Part shown: positions 34,238-43,127 of the stretch, piece after piece | Layout of the letters: the number at the start of each line of letters is the position of its first letter | How positions within the stretch are numbered: position 1 is the first letter of the stretch | NCBI GenBank assembly: GCA_001899085.1 | Contig: MKVB01000003.1 | Coordinates: forward strand, 425,545-485,943 | Length of the DNA stretch: 60,399 nt | Direction: 5' to 3' | From: Devosia sp. 66-14 | GTDB taxonomy: Bacteria; Pseudomonadota; Alphaproteobacteria; Rhizobiales; Devosiaceae | Position numbers and translations under genes: made by a program | Notes under the pieces: generated by a model | Told to the model about the DNA's origin: nothing | The model's database searches: none | What the model saw: only the letters and a program-made list of their open reading frames with translations

Positions 34238-35452
34238 ATGGCCAACAGCTTTGACATCGTGATCGTGGGCGGTGGGCCGGTGGGCCTCACCATGGCGGTG
34301 GCGCTGACCCGCTCGATGAAGGGCCTGCGCGTGGCGCTGCTCGACCGCCGGCCGTTCTCGGTGCCCAAGGACCAGCGCGCCTCGGCCATTGCCGCCGGGG
34401 TGCGCCGCATCTTCGTCGAACTGGGCGTGTGGACGGCGATGGCGATCGGGGCCGAGCCGGTCCGGCAGATGAAGATCACCGATTCGGGCAGCGGCGACAT
34501 CTCGCGGCCGCTGTTCCTCAGCTTCATGGGCGACGTGGCGCCGGGCGAGCCGTTCGCGCATCTGGTGCCCAACCAGTTGGTGGCCGAAACCCTGCTCGGG
34601 GCGCTGGGCGAAAGCGTCGAGATCATTGCGCCGGTGGAGATCACCGGCTTTGCCGCCGATCCCGGCATGGCCCGGTTGAGCCTCGCCGACGGGCGCACCA
34701 TCACGGCGCCGCTGGTCATTGCTTCGGACGGCGCGCAGTCGGCGCTCCGGCGGATGGCCGGGATCGAGGTGGTTTCGCACGACTACCGACAGTCGGGGCT
34801 GGTCACCACCATCACGCACGAACTCGACCACGAGGGCACGGCATACGAGCATTTCCGGCCGGCAGGCCCGTTTGCCAGCCTGCCGCTGCCGGGCCGGCGC
34901 TCATCGCTAGTCTGGACCGAGAGCAGTGCGCGGGCGGCCGAACTCAAGGGCTGGCCGCAGGAGGCGATTGCCGCCGAGATCGAGGCGGTGATGGGCTCGA
35001 GCCTGGGGGCCGTGACGCTGGAGGAGGGGCTGCAGGCGTTTCCGTTGCGTCTGCAGATCGCCAAGAGCTTCGTGGCGCCGCGCCTGGCGCTGATCGGCGA
35101 TGCGGCGCATGTGGTGCATCCGGTGGCCGGGCAGGGACTGAACCTCGGTCTCAAGGACGTCGCGGCGCTGGCCGAGGTGGTGATCGACGCGATCCGGCTC
35201 GGCCAGGATCACGGCGCCGCCGACGTGCTCGAGCGTTACCAGCACTGGCGCCGCTTCGACACCGCGCTGATGGCGATGGTAACCGACGGCATGGTGCGGC
35301 TGTTCTCGAACGATGTCGCGCCGGTGCGGGCGCTGCGCGATTTCGGCATGGGCGTGGTCGACCGGCTGCCGCCGGTCAAGGACCTGTTGATCGCCCGTGC
35401 TGCCGGGCTCGACCGCAACGGGCCCAAGCTGCTGCGCGGGTTGCAGATTTAG
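34238..35452 (+). CDS. FAD-dependent ubiquinone-biosynthesis-type hydroxylase (UbiH/UbiF/UbiL family)
   Basis: This 404-residue flavin monooxygenase has the dinucleotide loop VGGGPVG near residue 10, the middle ASDGAQSALR motif, and GDAAHVVHPVAGQGLNLGLKD near residue 290, which together define the UbiH/COQ6 group. It likely hydroxylates the quinone ring during ubiquinone synthesis; the ring position (C1, C5 or C6) cannot be fixed. ATG 34238 was preferred to GTG 34229 for spacing to GCGGAG. It is transcribed away from glnK, with the sigma-54 region between. A palindromic element follows its stop. Confidence 0.9.
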   Translation: MANSFDIVIVGGGPVGLTMAVALTRSMKGLRVALLDRRPFSVPKDQRASAIAAGVRRIFVELGVWTAMAIGAEPVRQMKITDSGSGDISRPLFLSFMGDVAPGEPFAHLVPNQLVAETLLGALGESVEIIAPVEITGFAADPGMARLSLADGRTITAPLVIASDGAQSALRRMAGIEVVSHDYRQSGLVTTITHELDHEGTAYEHFRPAGPFASLPLPGRRSSLVWTESSARAAELKGWPQEAIAAEIEAVMGSSLGAVTLEEGLQAFPLRLQIAKSFVAPRLALIGDAAHVVHPVAGQGLNLGLKDVAALAEVVIDAIRLGQDHGAADVLERYQHWRRFDTALMAMVTDGMVRLFSNDVAPVRALRDFGMGVVDRLPPVKDLLIARAAGLDRNGPKLLRGLQI

Positions 35453-35471
35453 GGGTTTGCCCAACTGAGAG

Positions 35472-35596
35472 AGACGGCCCCCTCCCGGCCTCCCCCATGA
35501 AGGGGGAGGTGAAGAGTTGAGCTTGTGGCTGGATCGTGCCCAACGCACCGGCGGAGCACCTCCCCCTTCATGGGGGAGGATGGGAGGGGGCCGTCT
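35472..35596. mobile_element. MITE-like palindromic element, copy 2
   Basis: This 125-base unit matches the element at 27419-27544: terminal AGACGGCCCCCTCCC/GGGAGGGGGCCGTCT, inner stems with CTCCCCCATGAAGGGGGAG and CTCCCCCTTCATGGGGGAG. The variable centre keeps AACGCACCGGCGG in both copies. It lies between converging genes (ubiH-like and argC). Confidence 0.75.
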
Positions 35597-35614
35597 GCTG
35601 CAGTCGGGACGGCG

Positions 35615-36565
35615 TCAAGCCGCGAGGCTGGTGTCCGCCGCGACGCCGAGCATCAGGTTGAGGTTCTGCACTGCGGCGCCCGATGCGCCCTTGCCCAGAT
35701 TGTCGTAGACCGCAACCAGCAGCGCCTGGGCCTTCGCATCATTGGCAAAGACATGCAGTCGCATGCGGTTGGTGTCGTTGTAGATTTCCGGGTTGAGCTC
35801 GGGGCTACGCTCGAGGTCGGACAGCGGCGCGACATCGACGAAGCTTTGCGGGATCGCCGCAAAATGGTCGGCGATGGCGGCATGGAGCTCGGCGCCGGTC
35901 GGCACCTTGGCAAGCGTCCACAGCTGCAGCGGCACGGCCGTGATCATCCCCTGCCGGAAGTTGCCGACGGCGGGCTGGAACAGCGGGGTGTGCTGGAGCC
36001 TGGCGTATTTCTGCAGCTCGGGCAGGTGCTTGTGCTTGAAGGTGAGGCCATAGAGCGCGAACTCATTGGCATCTTCGCCCTTTGCCTCATAGTCTTCAAT
36101 CATGGTGCGGCCGCCGCCGGAATAACCGGAGATGCCGTTGACGGTGACCGGGAAGTCGGCCGGCACGAGGCCCGCCTCGACCAGGGGCCGGAGCGTGGCG
36201 ATGGCACCCTGCGGCCAGCAGCCGGGATTGCCGACCCGTTTGGCGTCGGCGATGGCAGCGGACTGCGCCTTGTCCATCTCGGCAAAGCCATAGGCCCAGC
36301 CCTCGGCGATGCGATGTGCGGTCGAAGCGTCGATCACCTTGGTGGTGTCGTTCTCGATCAGCGACACGCTTTCCTTGGCCGCGTCGTCGGGCAGGCAGAG
36401 GATGGCGACGTCGGCGAGATTCAAGAGGCGCTTGCGCTCGTCGAGATCCTTGCGCTTGTCGTGCGCGATGGAGATCACCTCGAGGTCGCGGCGACCGGCG
36501 AGGCGCTCGCGGATCTGCAGACCCGTGGTACCGGCTTCGCCGTCGATGAAGATTTTCGCGACCAT
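35615..36565 (-). CDS. argC: N-acetyl-gamma-glutamyl-phosphate reductase, type 2
   Basis: This 316-residue enzyme of arginine synthesis reduces N-acetylglutamyl phosphate to the semialdehyde with NADPH. The dinucleotide loop FIDGEAGTTGLQI starts the protein, as in the shorter type 2 class. The catalytic Cys lies in VGNPGCWPQGA near residue 117. The His-containing GLTFKHKHLPE segment is conserved. ATG 36565 has GGAG upstream; an earlier in-frame ATG (36577) adds only four residues. No other arg genes are nearby. Confidence 0.94.
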   Translation of the reverse strand: MVAKIFIDGEAGTTGLQIRERLAGRRDLEVISIAHDKRKDLDERKRLLNLADVAILCLPDDAAKESVSLIENDTTKVIDASTAHRIAEGWAYGFAEMDKAQSAAIADAKRVGNPGCWPQGAIATLRPLVEAGLVPADFPVTVNGISGYSGGGRTMIEDYEAKGEDANEFALYGLTFKHKHLPELQKYARLQHTPLFQPAVGNFRQGMITAVPLQLWTLAKVPTGAELHAAIADHFAAIPQSFVDVAPLSDLERSPELNPEIYNDTNRMRLHVFANDAKAQALLVAVYDNLGKGASGAAVQNLNLMLGVAADTSLAA

Positions 36566-36619
36566 GTGAGGCTCCATTATCGCAGGGTAAATGGACCTGC
36601 GTGATGACATGGTCAAGAC

Positions 36620-37084
36620 TTAGCGTTCAGCAATCAGTACCGCATCGATCCCGAGCAGCATCGAGATCCAGCCTTTCTCGGTCTGGGCGATCCAGTCCGC
36701 CCATTGCGCGTCCATTTCGTTGTAGAGCGTGACGATGGCTCCCGTGCCGCCCGGCTCGGGGGCGATGATTATGGTCACCAACGAGGGATCAGCCTCTTCG
36801 CTGGGATCGGTGATCCAAGTGAAAGCAATCCTGGTCGGCCGGTCCAGCGTCTTGTAGGTGCCCCAGTGTCGGGCCTCGCCGGTATCCCGCATATCGGCAA
36901 ACAGGAACTTGCCGCCGACGACCGGGTCGATCTCGCAGGCGGTCAGTTCGCCTTCCAGGCCGGCCTGTTGCAGCCAGGCCAGTTGCCAGAGCCTTACCTT
37001 GGCGGGATCGATAAAGGCGTCGTAAACCTGCTCCGGGCTCGCTTTGAACCGGTGGGTGACCTTGGCTTGGATCTTATCGGCCAT
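36620..37084 (-). CDS. SRPBCC (AHSA1-like) protein paired with ArsR regulator
   Basis: This is a 154-residue START/Bet v 1-type helix-grip protein. The opening THRFKASPEQVYDAFIDPAKVRLW and the closing helix WADWIAQTEKGWISMLLGI are standard for the AHSA1 family, which binds hydrophobic ligands. The gene begins five bases after the ArsR-family regulator ends, a very common pairing in alphaproteobacteria whose physiological role is poorly known. Together they form a two-gene unit controlled by the dyad at 37433-37454. Confidence 0.9.
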   Translation of the reverse strand: MADKIQAKVTHRFKASPEQVYDAFIDPAKVRLWQLAWLQQAGLEGELTACEIDPVVGGKFLFADMRDTGEARHWGTYKTLDRPTRIAFTWITDPSEEADPSLVTIIIAPEPGGTGAIVTLYNEMDAQWADWIAQTEKGWISMLLGIDAVLIAER

Positions 37085-37089
37085 TGTTT

Positions 37090-37428
37090 TCAATCTTCCT
37101 TGTCCTGCTCGGCGGTGAGCACAGCGTCCAATGCTTCGAGTCCCGCTGCCCAGAATCGTTCCTGCCGCTCGATCCACTGACGGGCGGCACGCAGCGGTTC
37201 AGGGCGGAAGCTGAGGATATGTTCCCGTCCGACCCTGCGGCGGCTGATGAGCTCGGCCCGTTCCAGCAGCCTGATGTGCTTGCTGACCGAATTGAGCGAG
37301 ATGGCAAAGGGCGCGGCCAGCTCGGTTACCCGCGCCTCCCCCTGTGCCAGCCGCCTCAGGATGGCGCGTCGCGTCGGGTCGGCGAGCGCGATCAGCGTGT
37401 GATCGAGCAGGGTTTCGGTCGCTGGCAT
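37090..37428 (-). CDS. ArsR-family winged helix regulator
   Basis: This 112-residue regulator has the helix-turn-helix region LADPTRRAILRRLAQGEARVTELAAPFAISLNSVSKHIRLLERAELI. It lacks the metal-binding ELCVCDL motif, so it likely responds to something other than metal. AAGGATG precedes ATG 37428, and a long dyad overlaps this ribosome site. The frame is open further upstream to 37560, but that part crosses the dyad and the deoD leader and is unlikely to be coding. Confidence 0.9.
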   Translation of the reverse strand: MPATETLLDHTLIALADPTRRAILRRLAQGEARVTELAAPFAISLNSVSKHIRLLERAELISRRRVGREHILSFRPEPLRAARQWIERQERFWAAGLEALDAVLTAEQDKED

Positions 37429-37432
37429 CTTA

Positions 37433-37454
37433 TATTCATCCTTATGGGTGAATA
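37433..37454. promoter_or_regulatory. Operator dyad of the ArsR-SRPBCC unit
   Basis: TATTCATCC and GGGTGAATA face each other around TTAT (eight of nine arm positions pair). It overlaps the ribosome site of the ArsR gene and lies in the divergent region toward deoD. The regulator most likely represses its own unit here. Confidence 0.55.
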
Positions 37455-37537
37455 TTGTCGAGCCGGATGCGGTTGTCAACCCGGCACCGCAATGGCATTG
37501 CTCTGAACGAGTGGACAATACCTCGAGGACAAGCGAA

Positions 37538-38251
37538 ATGACCCCGCACAACCACGCCAAGCCCGGTGACTATGCCGAAGCCGTGCTGCTGCCCGGCGAC
37601 CCGTTGCGCGCCAAATGGATCGCCGAAAATTTCTTCGAGGATGCCAAGCTGGTGAACTCGGTGCGCAACTGCCTCGGTTACACCGGCAGCTGGAAGGGCA
37701 AGCCCGTCTCGGTGCAGGCGACCGGCATGGGGCAGGCATCGCTGTCGATCTATGTGCATGAGCTGATCAACGTCTACGGCCTCAAGAAGCTGATCCGGGT
37801 CGGCACCTGCGGCGGGCTCAATGCCAAGGTGAAGGTGCGTGACCTGATCATCGCGCAGGGGGCGACGACGGATTCGGCGATCGTCCGCGACGCCTTCACC
37901 CCGTTCAACTTCGCGCCGATCGCCGATTTCGCGCTGCTGCGCGACAGCGTCGAGCGGGCCGAGAAGGCGGGCATGCGCTACCACGTGGGCAACATGCTCT
38001 CGTCCGATATCTTCTACCACATCGAGCCCGGCCTCGCCGGCTATGGCCGGCTGCCGGCGCACGGCATCCTCGGGGTCGAAATGGAAGCAGCGGCGCTCTA
38101 CACGCTGGCGGCGCGGTTCGATCGCCAGGCACTGGCCATCTGCACGATGACCGATTGCCTGATCACCCACGCCGAACTCAGCGCCGAGGACCGGCAATCG
38201 TCGCTCAGGGAGATGATCACCCTGGCGCTCGACACCGCGATCGGCGCATGA
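37538..38251 (+). CDS. deoD: Purine-nucleoside phosphorylase, DeoD type
   Basis: This 237-residue hexameric phosphorylase splits purine nucleosides with phosphate. Motifs: LLPGDPLRAKWIAENF at the start, ATGMGQASLSIYVHELI (phosphate site), IRVGTCGGL, and EMEAAALYTLAA with the catalytic TMTDCL region (Asp near residue 207). CGAGGAC lies ahead of ATG 37538. The stop overlaps the start of the HEAT-like gene by four bases. Confidence 0.94.
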   Translation: MTPHNHAKPGDYAEAVLLPGDPLRAKWIAENFFEDAKLVNSVRNCLGYTGSWKGKPVSVQATGMGQASLSIYVHELINVYGLKKLIRVGTCGGLNAKVKVRDLIIAQGATTDSAIVRDAFTPFNFAPIADFALLRDSVERAEKAGMRYHVGNMLSSDIFYHIEPGLAGYGRLPAHGILGVEMEAAALYTLAARFDRQALAICTMTDCLITHAELSAEDRQSSLREMITLALDTAIGA

Positions 38252-38871
38252 GCGTTCTGGGCAAGCTCGCTTCGGCGCTCGGGCGCAACGACGAGCAGCC
38301 CAATGTCGAACTGGCCGAGGCGCTGGCAAGCAAGCCCGACGCCGCGGCCATCGCCGAACTGGCCGGCGCGCTGTCGGCCGGTCCGACCGCCGTCTCCAAC
38401 GATGCCATCAAGGTGCTGTACGAGCTGGGGGCGCGAAAGCCGGAGCTGGTGGCGCCGCATGCGGCGGCGTTCCTGACCCTGCTCGGCGGCAAGAACAACC
38501 GCAATGTGTGGGGTGCGCTGCAGGCGATCGAGACGATCACGTCGCTGCAGCCCGAGGCGGTGCTGGCCGAGTTGCCGGCGATCCTCGCGGCGGCCGACAA
38601 GGGCTCGGTGATCGCCAAGGACAAGGCCGTGGCGATCCTCGTCAAGCTGGCGGCGGCCGGTCACGGCGCCGAGGCATTGCCGGTGCTGCTGGAGCGGCTG
38701 GGCGCTGCGGCGCCCAACCAGTTCCCGATGTATGCCGAGCAGGCGCTGCCGGTGATCGACGCCGCACACCGCGCAGGGTTCACCAGTCTGCTCGAGGGCC
38801 GGGTGGCTGCGATCGAAGCGCCGGCCAAGCGGGCCCGGGTAGAAAAACTGCTGCGCAAGCTGCGCAAATAG
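38248..38871 (+). CDS. HEAT-like alpha-helical protein of unknown function
   Basis: This 207-residue protein is entirely helical by composition and has a repeated pattern of about 40 residues (KVLYELGARKPELVAPHAAAF, ALQAIETITSLQPEAVLAELPA, VAILVKLAAAGHGAEALPVLL), as in HEAT or Armadillo-type solenoids. No signal peptide. It begins inside the deoD stop codon (ATGA) and so is translationally coupled to it. A hairpin with AACATCGCC/GGCGATGTT arms follows at 38882. Function unknown; solenoids usually bind other proteins. Confidence 0.75.
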   Translation: MSVLGKLASALGRNDEQPNVELAEALASKPDAAAIAELAGALSAGPTAVSNDAIKVLYELGARKPELVAPHAAAFLTLLGGKNNRNVWGALQAIETITSLQPEAVLAELPAILAAADKGSVIAKDKAVAILVKLAAAGHGAEALPVLLERLGAAAPNQFPMYAEQALPVIDAAHRAGFTSLLEGRVAAIEAPAKRARVEKLLRKLRK

Positions 38872-38881
38872 GCGCCGCCGA

Positions 38882-38903
38882 AACATCGCCCCCTGGCGAT
38901 GTT
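38882..38903. terminator. Hairpin after the deoD unit
   Basis: Nine perfect pairs (AACATCGCC/GGCGATGTT) close a CCCT loop, ten bases past the HEAT-like gene stop. No T-run follows. Confidence 0.5.
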
Positions 38904-39028
38904 CACTGAACAATCCGTGAGCCTCGCACCTGCGTCACAATGCGCGCCGATGCTGCCCTCCGTAATGGGAACTCTGCGTTCGGAGGGACGTTTGAAACCC
39001 ATGCAACGGCATCTGAGGGGAGGCCAAG

Positions 39029-39316
39029 ATGAACACCCATACGCTCGTAGAACATCGTGACATCCAGGACTGGGTGACGGCGCGAAACGGCCGGCCGGCA
39101 TTGCGCCGCGTCCCCGATCCGACCGGCTCGATGCGCTCGCGGCTGGAGCTCAACTTTTCGAGGCGCATGAGCCCCACCGAGACGCCGAGCCAGGACGACG
39201 GGATGAGCCCGTGCTCGTGGACGGCGTGGCTGGCGGAACTCGATCGGCAGCAGCTGGCGCTACGGGTCGGCGACCAGACGGCGTTCGAGTTCATCGAGCG
39301 GCGTGAGCTGAACTAG
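39029..39316 (+). CDS. Small conserved protein, paralogue of 40851-41165
   Basis: This 95-residue protein opens with the pattern HRDIQDWVTARNGRPAL and later has W-x-x-W-LAELDRQQLALRV and a Phe-Glu-Arg end. The gene at 40851-41165 shows the same layout (HEDIRLWAAARSGNPAM, WDEWFEEFDRLKYGLLV, YEFVPRD). Many alphaproteobacteria carry such small soluble proteins, with no known role, sometimes mislabelled as glucan branching enzyme. AGGGGAGG lies before the ATG. It converges with the diguanylate cyclase gene. Confidence 0.75.
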   Translation: MNTHTLVEHRDIQDWVTARNGRPALRRVPDPTGSMRSRLELNFSRRMSPTETPSQDDGMSPCSWTAWLAELDRQQLALRVGDQTAFEFIERRELN

Positions 39317-39366
39317 CACCGCCTGGCGGTTCGCATTGAGTTTCGGGCCACCGCGGGCTCCGATCG

Positions 39367-40575
39367 CTAAGCCGATCGGGCGAGTGTCGTGCCGGCCAGC
39401 GGATGTGCCGGCATGGCATCGGCCAACGGATCGCCCGCCGAGGCAACCCGATCGCGACCATCGCGCTTGGCCGTATAAAGCGCCGCATCAGCGCGGCGCC
39501 GAAGTCCGGACAGGCCCTCGGCATCGAGGCGTTCGGCAACTCCGAAGCTGGCAGTGCAGCGTATGAAGGGCGGCAGGCCCGGCACGCTGAGGCTCGAGAA
39601 GCTGGCGCGCAGCGTTTCGGCCAGCAGGCGGGCGACAGCGAGGTTGGCGCCGGGGATGAACACGGCAAACTCCTCGCCGCCCATACGCCCGACCACGGCG
39701 CGCGGCGGCGCCGTGTCCCGCAGCAGCGTGGCGAAGGCGATGATCACCTGATCGCCGATGTCGTGGCCGTAATTGTCGTTGACCGCCTTGAAGGCATCGA
39801 GATCCGCCAGCACCAAAGCGGCGGGTACAGCGGGGTTCTGCAAGCCCGGAGCGGCGCGCTCCTCGAAACCGCGACGATTGTAGACCAGCGACAGCGGATC
39901 GGTTTCCGAGCGGGCGGTGATCTCCACCAGCATGTCCCGCACCAGCAGCATCAGCATGAGCAGGCCGGTAGCGACCTGCAGGATGGCGCCGAGCGATTGC
40001 GAATAGAGCGCGTAGGTGGTGGCGAGATAGGTCGCCGAACTGTCGCCCGACCCGCCCAGCAGCACTGCGGCGAAGGGCTTGGAGAGAAACTGGACGGCGC
40101 TCAACACGAACAGCGCCACCAGCCCGATATCGATCGGCTGGCGGCGGCGCGATGCGATGATGATCGCCGCGGCGCAGGCCTGCATCAACGCATAGGGCGC
40201 CTGGTACACCAGGTTGCGCTCGACCGTGTCGTGCGGCAGGGCGTAACCGAACCAGTTGGCCAGCACCGAGATGGCGATGATGGCGCCGACGCCGAGCCAG
40301 GGCAGGGGACGAGCGTAGCGGCGGGCGACGCCGAGGGTGACCGAGGTCACGGCGCCGAGGAAGGCGGTGAAGCCGGCGGTGTAGGCAAATTGCGGGTAAT
40401 CGTGCCGCGGCAGGATGAATTCGGACGCGATGTAGACGATGCCGAACACGTAAGCGAGCGCGAAGTAGGGTGCGACCTTGTCGGCCCGGTTGGACACGCC
40501 AACCAGGAAGAACGCCAGCGCAAACAGCGCGGCAATGAAAAGGTTGATGGCGAGGATGAAGCCCGCTCCGGCCAT
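39367..40575 (-). CDS. Membrane-bound diguanylate cyclase (GGDEF)
   Basis: This 402-residue protein has about six to seven N-terminal membrane helices (residues 5-215) and a GGDEF domain with active site GGEEF at residues 299-303. It would make cyclic di-GMP. The usual inhibitory RxxD site is not present at the matching position (PPRAVV before GRMGGEEF), so feedback inhibition is not expected. ATG 40575 was chosen; TTG 40584 is possible. It lies between two paralogous small genes that both point rightward. The sensed signal is unknown. Confidence 0.9.
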   Translation of the reverse strand: MAGAGFILAINLFIAALFALAFFLVGVSNRADKVAPYFALAYVFGIVYIASEFILPRHDYPQFAYTAGFTAFLGAVTSVTLGVARRYARPLPWLGVGAIIAISVLANWFGYALPHDTVERNLVYQAPYALMQACAAAIIIASRRRQPIDIGLVALFVLSAVQFLSKPFAAVLLGGSGDSSATYLATTYALYSQSLGAILQVATGLLMLMLLVRDMLVEITARSETDPLSLVYNRRGFEERAAPGLQNPAVPAALVLADLDAFKAVNDNYGHDIGDQVIIAFATLLRDTAPPRAVVGRMGGEEFAVFIPGANLAVARLLAETLRASFSSLSVPGLPPFIRCTASFGVAERLDAEGLSGLRRRADAALYTAKRDGRDRVASAGDPLADAMPAHPLAGTTLARSA

Positions 40576-40850
40576 GCCCTGCAAATCGCGTCCCTGATGA
40601 TGGAACGACAGTAAGGGCGGCGCCGAAAGAACTGGTTAACGGGAAAGGCACAGCGCGGAAGCGCGCTGTCACAATCCCGGCGAGGGCGCGCCGCACTGCA
40701 CTTGGAACCAGGTGCGGCCACAACCACTTAAGCTAGGACAGTTCTCCCCGCTGGAGCCTGTGCCGCGGCGCCCTGGCAGTGAAAAGTCTGCACCTTCGGC
40801 TCAAAGCGCTCTAAGCTCATGGCCTCCGACACGACCAGAAAGGCATCGAA

Positions 40851-41165
40851 ATGACGCAGGTCCTCACCAAGCACGAGGATATCCGGCTCTGGGCGGCGGC
40901 GCGCTCGGGCAACCCGGCGATGGAAGATCGCGCCACGAGCCTCAATGCTCCGCTGGTGCTGAGGATCCTCTTCGACCAACAGGCGCTCAACTCGGGCGAG
41001 GCGCAGTACAATGATCGTCCGGGCGGGCTCGACCTGGTCGGTTGGGACGAATGGTTCGAGGAGTTCGACCGGCTCAAATACGGGTTACTGGTCGAGGACG
41101 AGCGACCGGGCGTGCTCGACGATTATTACGAGTTCGTGCCGCGGGACGGCAACCAGCGGGACTGA
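40851..41165 (+). CDS. Small conserved protein, paralogue of 39029-39316
   Basis: This 104-residue acidic protein starts with a helix HEDIRLWAAARSGNPAM, followed by a variable segment and a second conserved block GWDEWFEEFDRLKYGLLVEDE, ending DYYEFVPRD. It matches the family described for 39029-39316 and is the better conserved copy. It diverges from the diguanylate cyclase gene (275 bases between starts). A palindrome (41167-41182) follows at once. Cytosolic; function unknown. Confidence 0.8.
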   Translation: MTQVLTKHEDIRLWAAARSGNPAMEDRATSLNAPLVLRILFDQQALNSGEAQYNDRPGGLDLVGWDEWFEEFDRLKYGLLVEDERPGVLDDYYEFVPRDGNQRD

Positions 41166-41183
41166 GGCGGAACATGTTCCGCT
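41166..41183. terminator. Palindrome between convergent genes
   Basis: GCGGAACATGTTCCGC is a perfect 16-base palindrome directly after the stop at 41165, 23 bases from the convergent stop at 41206. It can act as a stem in both directions, or bind a dimeric protein. Confidence 0.4.
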
Positions 41184-41205
41184 CAGCGCGCACTGCCTGA
41201 GCGCT

Positions 41206-41640
41206 TCAGCCCTCTTGTTCCGCTGCCGCCTCGATGGCTTCCATGTCATCGTCGGAAAAGCCGAAATGGTGGCCGATCTCGTGCACCAGCACGTGGGTGA
41301 TGATCTCCCCCAGGGTTTCGCCGGTTTCGCTTTCGGCCCAGTAGTCGAGGATGGGACGGCGGTAGAGCCAGACCTGGTTGGGCAGTTGTCCGGTTTGCGG
41401 CGTGGCGCCGCCCTGTGGCAGGCCGATGCCGCGGAACAGCCCGAGGATGTCGAACTCGCTGTCGAGTTCCATCTCGCGGATCGTCTCCGCATCGGGGAAT
41501 TCAGCCACGACACAGGGGATGTTGCCGGCCAGCGCCTTGAACTCGGGCGGCAGCGCCTCGAAAGCCGCTGCCGCGATCTGTTCGAAATCGTCGAGGGACG
41601 GAGCTGCGCGCTCCGTCCAGGCGTTGGGGCCTACTGCCAC
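41206..41640 (-). CDS. Zincin-like metallopeptidase family protein
   Basis: This 144-residue protein has the zinc-protease motif [13 protein letters not shown] near residue 124, as in the minimal zincins of Pfam PF06262. The N-terminal half is helical, and [17 protein letters not shown] is conserved. The peptidase activity of this family is not firmly shown. GTG 41640 overlaps the end of leuC by ten bases, implying coupling; no ATG fits. Confidence 0.88.
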   Translation of the reverse strand: MAVGPNAWTERAAPSLDDFEQIAAAAFEALPPEFKALAGNIPCVVAEFPDAETIREMELDSEFDILGLFRGIGLPQGGATPQTGQLPNQVWLYRRPILDYWAESETGETLGEIITHVLVHEIGHHFGFSDDDMEAIEAAAEQEG

Positions 41641-43034
41641 TCGCGGATATCGACGAAGTGGCCGGTGACCGCCGCGGCTGCCGCCATGGCGGGCGAGACC
41701 AGGTGGGTGCGGCCCTTGAAGCCCTGACGGCCCTCGAAGTTGCGGTTCGAGGTCGAAGCGCAGCGCTCGTGCGGCTTCAGCTTGTCGGGGTTCATGGCGA
41801 GGCACATCGAGCAGCCCGGCTCGCGCCACTCGAAACCGGCATCCTTGAAGATCTTGTCGAGACCTTCGGCTTCCGCCTGTTCCTTGACGAGGCCCGAGCC
41901 CGGAACCACCATGGCGTTGACGCCAGCGGCAACTTTCCGGCCAGCCACCACCTTGGCGGCAGCGCGCAGATCCTCGATGCGGCCATTGGTGCACGAGCCG
42001 AGGAAAACGCGCTCGACGGTGATGTCGGTGATCCGGGTGCCCGGCTCGAGGCCCATATATTCCAGCGCCCGCCACTTGCTGGCGCGCTTGTTGGCATCCT
42101 GGATGTCGTCGGGGTTGGGGACGACGCCGTTGACCGAAATCACGTCCTCGGGGCTCGAGCCCCAGGAAACGATCGGCGGCAACTTGGCGGCGTCGAGGAT
42201 CACCACCTTGTCGTAGTGGGCATCGGCGTCGGAATAGAGGGTCTTCCAGTACTCGACGGCATGGTCGTAGGCGGCGCCTTTCGGCGCGCGCGGGCGGTCC
42301 TTGACGTATTCGAAGGTCTTTTCATCGGGCGCAATCAGGCCGGCGCGGGCGCCGCCCTCGATGGTCATGTTGCAGACCGTCATGCGGCCTTCCATCGACA
42401 GCGCGCGGATGGCTTCGCCGGCGAACTCGATGACGTGGCCGGTGCCGCCGGCCGTGCCGATCTCGCCGATGATGGCGAGGATGATGTCCTTGGCGGTGAC
42501 GCCTTCAGGCAGCTGGCCATCGACACGCACCAGCATGTTCTTGGCCTTCTGCTGGATCAGCGTCTGGGTGGCGAGCACGTGCTCGACTTCCGACGTGCCG
42601 ATGCCGTGTGCCAGGGCGCCGAACGCGCCATGCGTCGAGGTGTGGCTGTCGCCGCAGACGATGGTCATGCCGGGCAGGGTAAAGCCCTGCTCGGGGCCGA
42701 CGATGTGCACGATGCCCTGACGCTTGTCGAAGGGATCGTAATACTCGATGCCGAAATCCCTGGTGTTCTCGGCCAGCGCGGCGATCTGGATGGCGCTTTC
42801 CGGGTCGGGATTGGGCAGCGAACGGTCGGTGGTGGGGACGTTGTGGTCGACCACGGCCAGGGTGCGCTCGGGCGCCCGAACCTTGCGGCCGTTCATGCGC
42901 AAGCCCTCGAAGGCCTGCGGGCTCGTCACCTCGTGGACCAGGTGGCGATCAATGTAAATAAGGCTGGTCCCATCCTCGTTGTTGGAAACAAGGTGATCGT
43001 CCCAGATCTTATCGTACAGAGTTCTGCCGGCCAT
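41631..43034 (-). CDS. leuC: 3-isopropylmalate dehydratase large subunit
   Basis: This 467-residue aconitase-family subunit carries the [4Fe-4S] ligands: Cys in [13 protein letters not shown] and the pair in [45 protein letters not shown] is the substrate region. It acts with LeuD (18955-19560). ATG 43034 matches the family start [14 protein letters not shown], although a strong ribosome site is absent. The zincin gene follows with an overlap. Confidence 0.96.
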   Translation of the reverse strand: MAGRTLYDKIWDDHLVSNNEDGTSLIYIDRHLVHEVTSPQAFEGLRMNGRKVRAPERTLAVVDHNVPTTDRSLPNPDPESAIQIAALAENTRDFGIEYYDPFDKRQGIVHIVGPEQGFTLPGMTIVCGDSHTSTHGAFGALAHGIGTSEVEHVLATQTLIQQKAKNMLVRVDGQLPEGVTAKDIILAIIGEIGTAGGTGHVIEFAGEAIRALSMEGRMTVCNMTIEGGARAGLIAPDEKTFEYVKDRPRAPKGAAYDHAVEYWKTLYSDADAHYDKVVILDAAKLPPIVSWGSSPEDVISVNGVVPNPDDIQDANKRASKWRALEYMGLEPGTRITDITVERVFLGSCTNGRIEDLRAAAKVVAGRKVAAGVNAMVVPGSGLVKEQAEAEGLDKIFKDAGFEWREPGCSMCLAMNPDKLKPHERCASTSNRNFEGRQGFKGRTHLVSPAMAAAAAVTGHFVDIREWQ

Positions 43035-43127
43035 TTTTGCTGGAGGTTCCACTCGGGGGTTAAGGAGTAACGGGGGGTTCTAAGCCCCGCTCGCGTGTCA
43101 GGTCAAGGTTGGCGGAGGGCGTGGAGA

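Noticed and set aside
41641-42075. Upstream extension of the zincin frame into leuC
   Set aside because: The extension is in the wrong frame of leuC and has shadow composition; GTG 41640 gives the normal family length.
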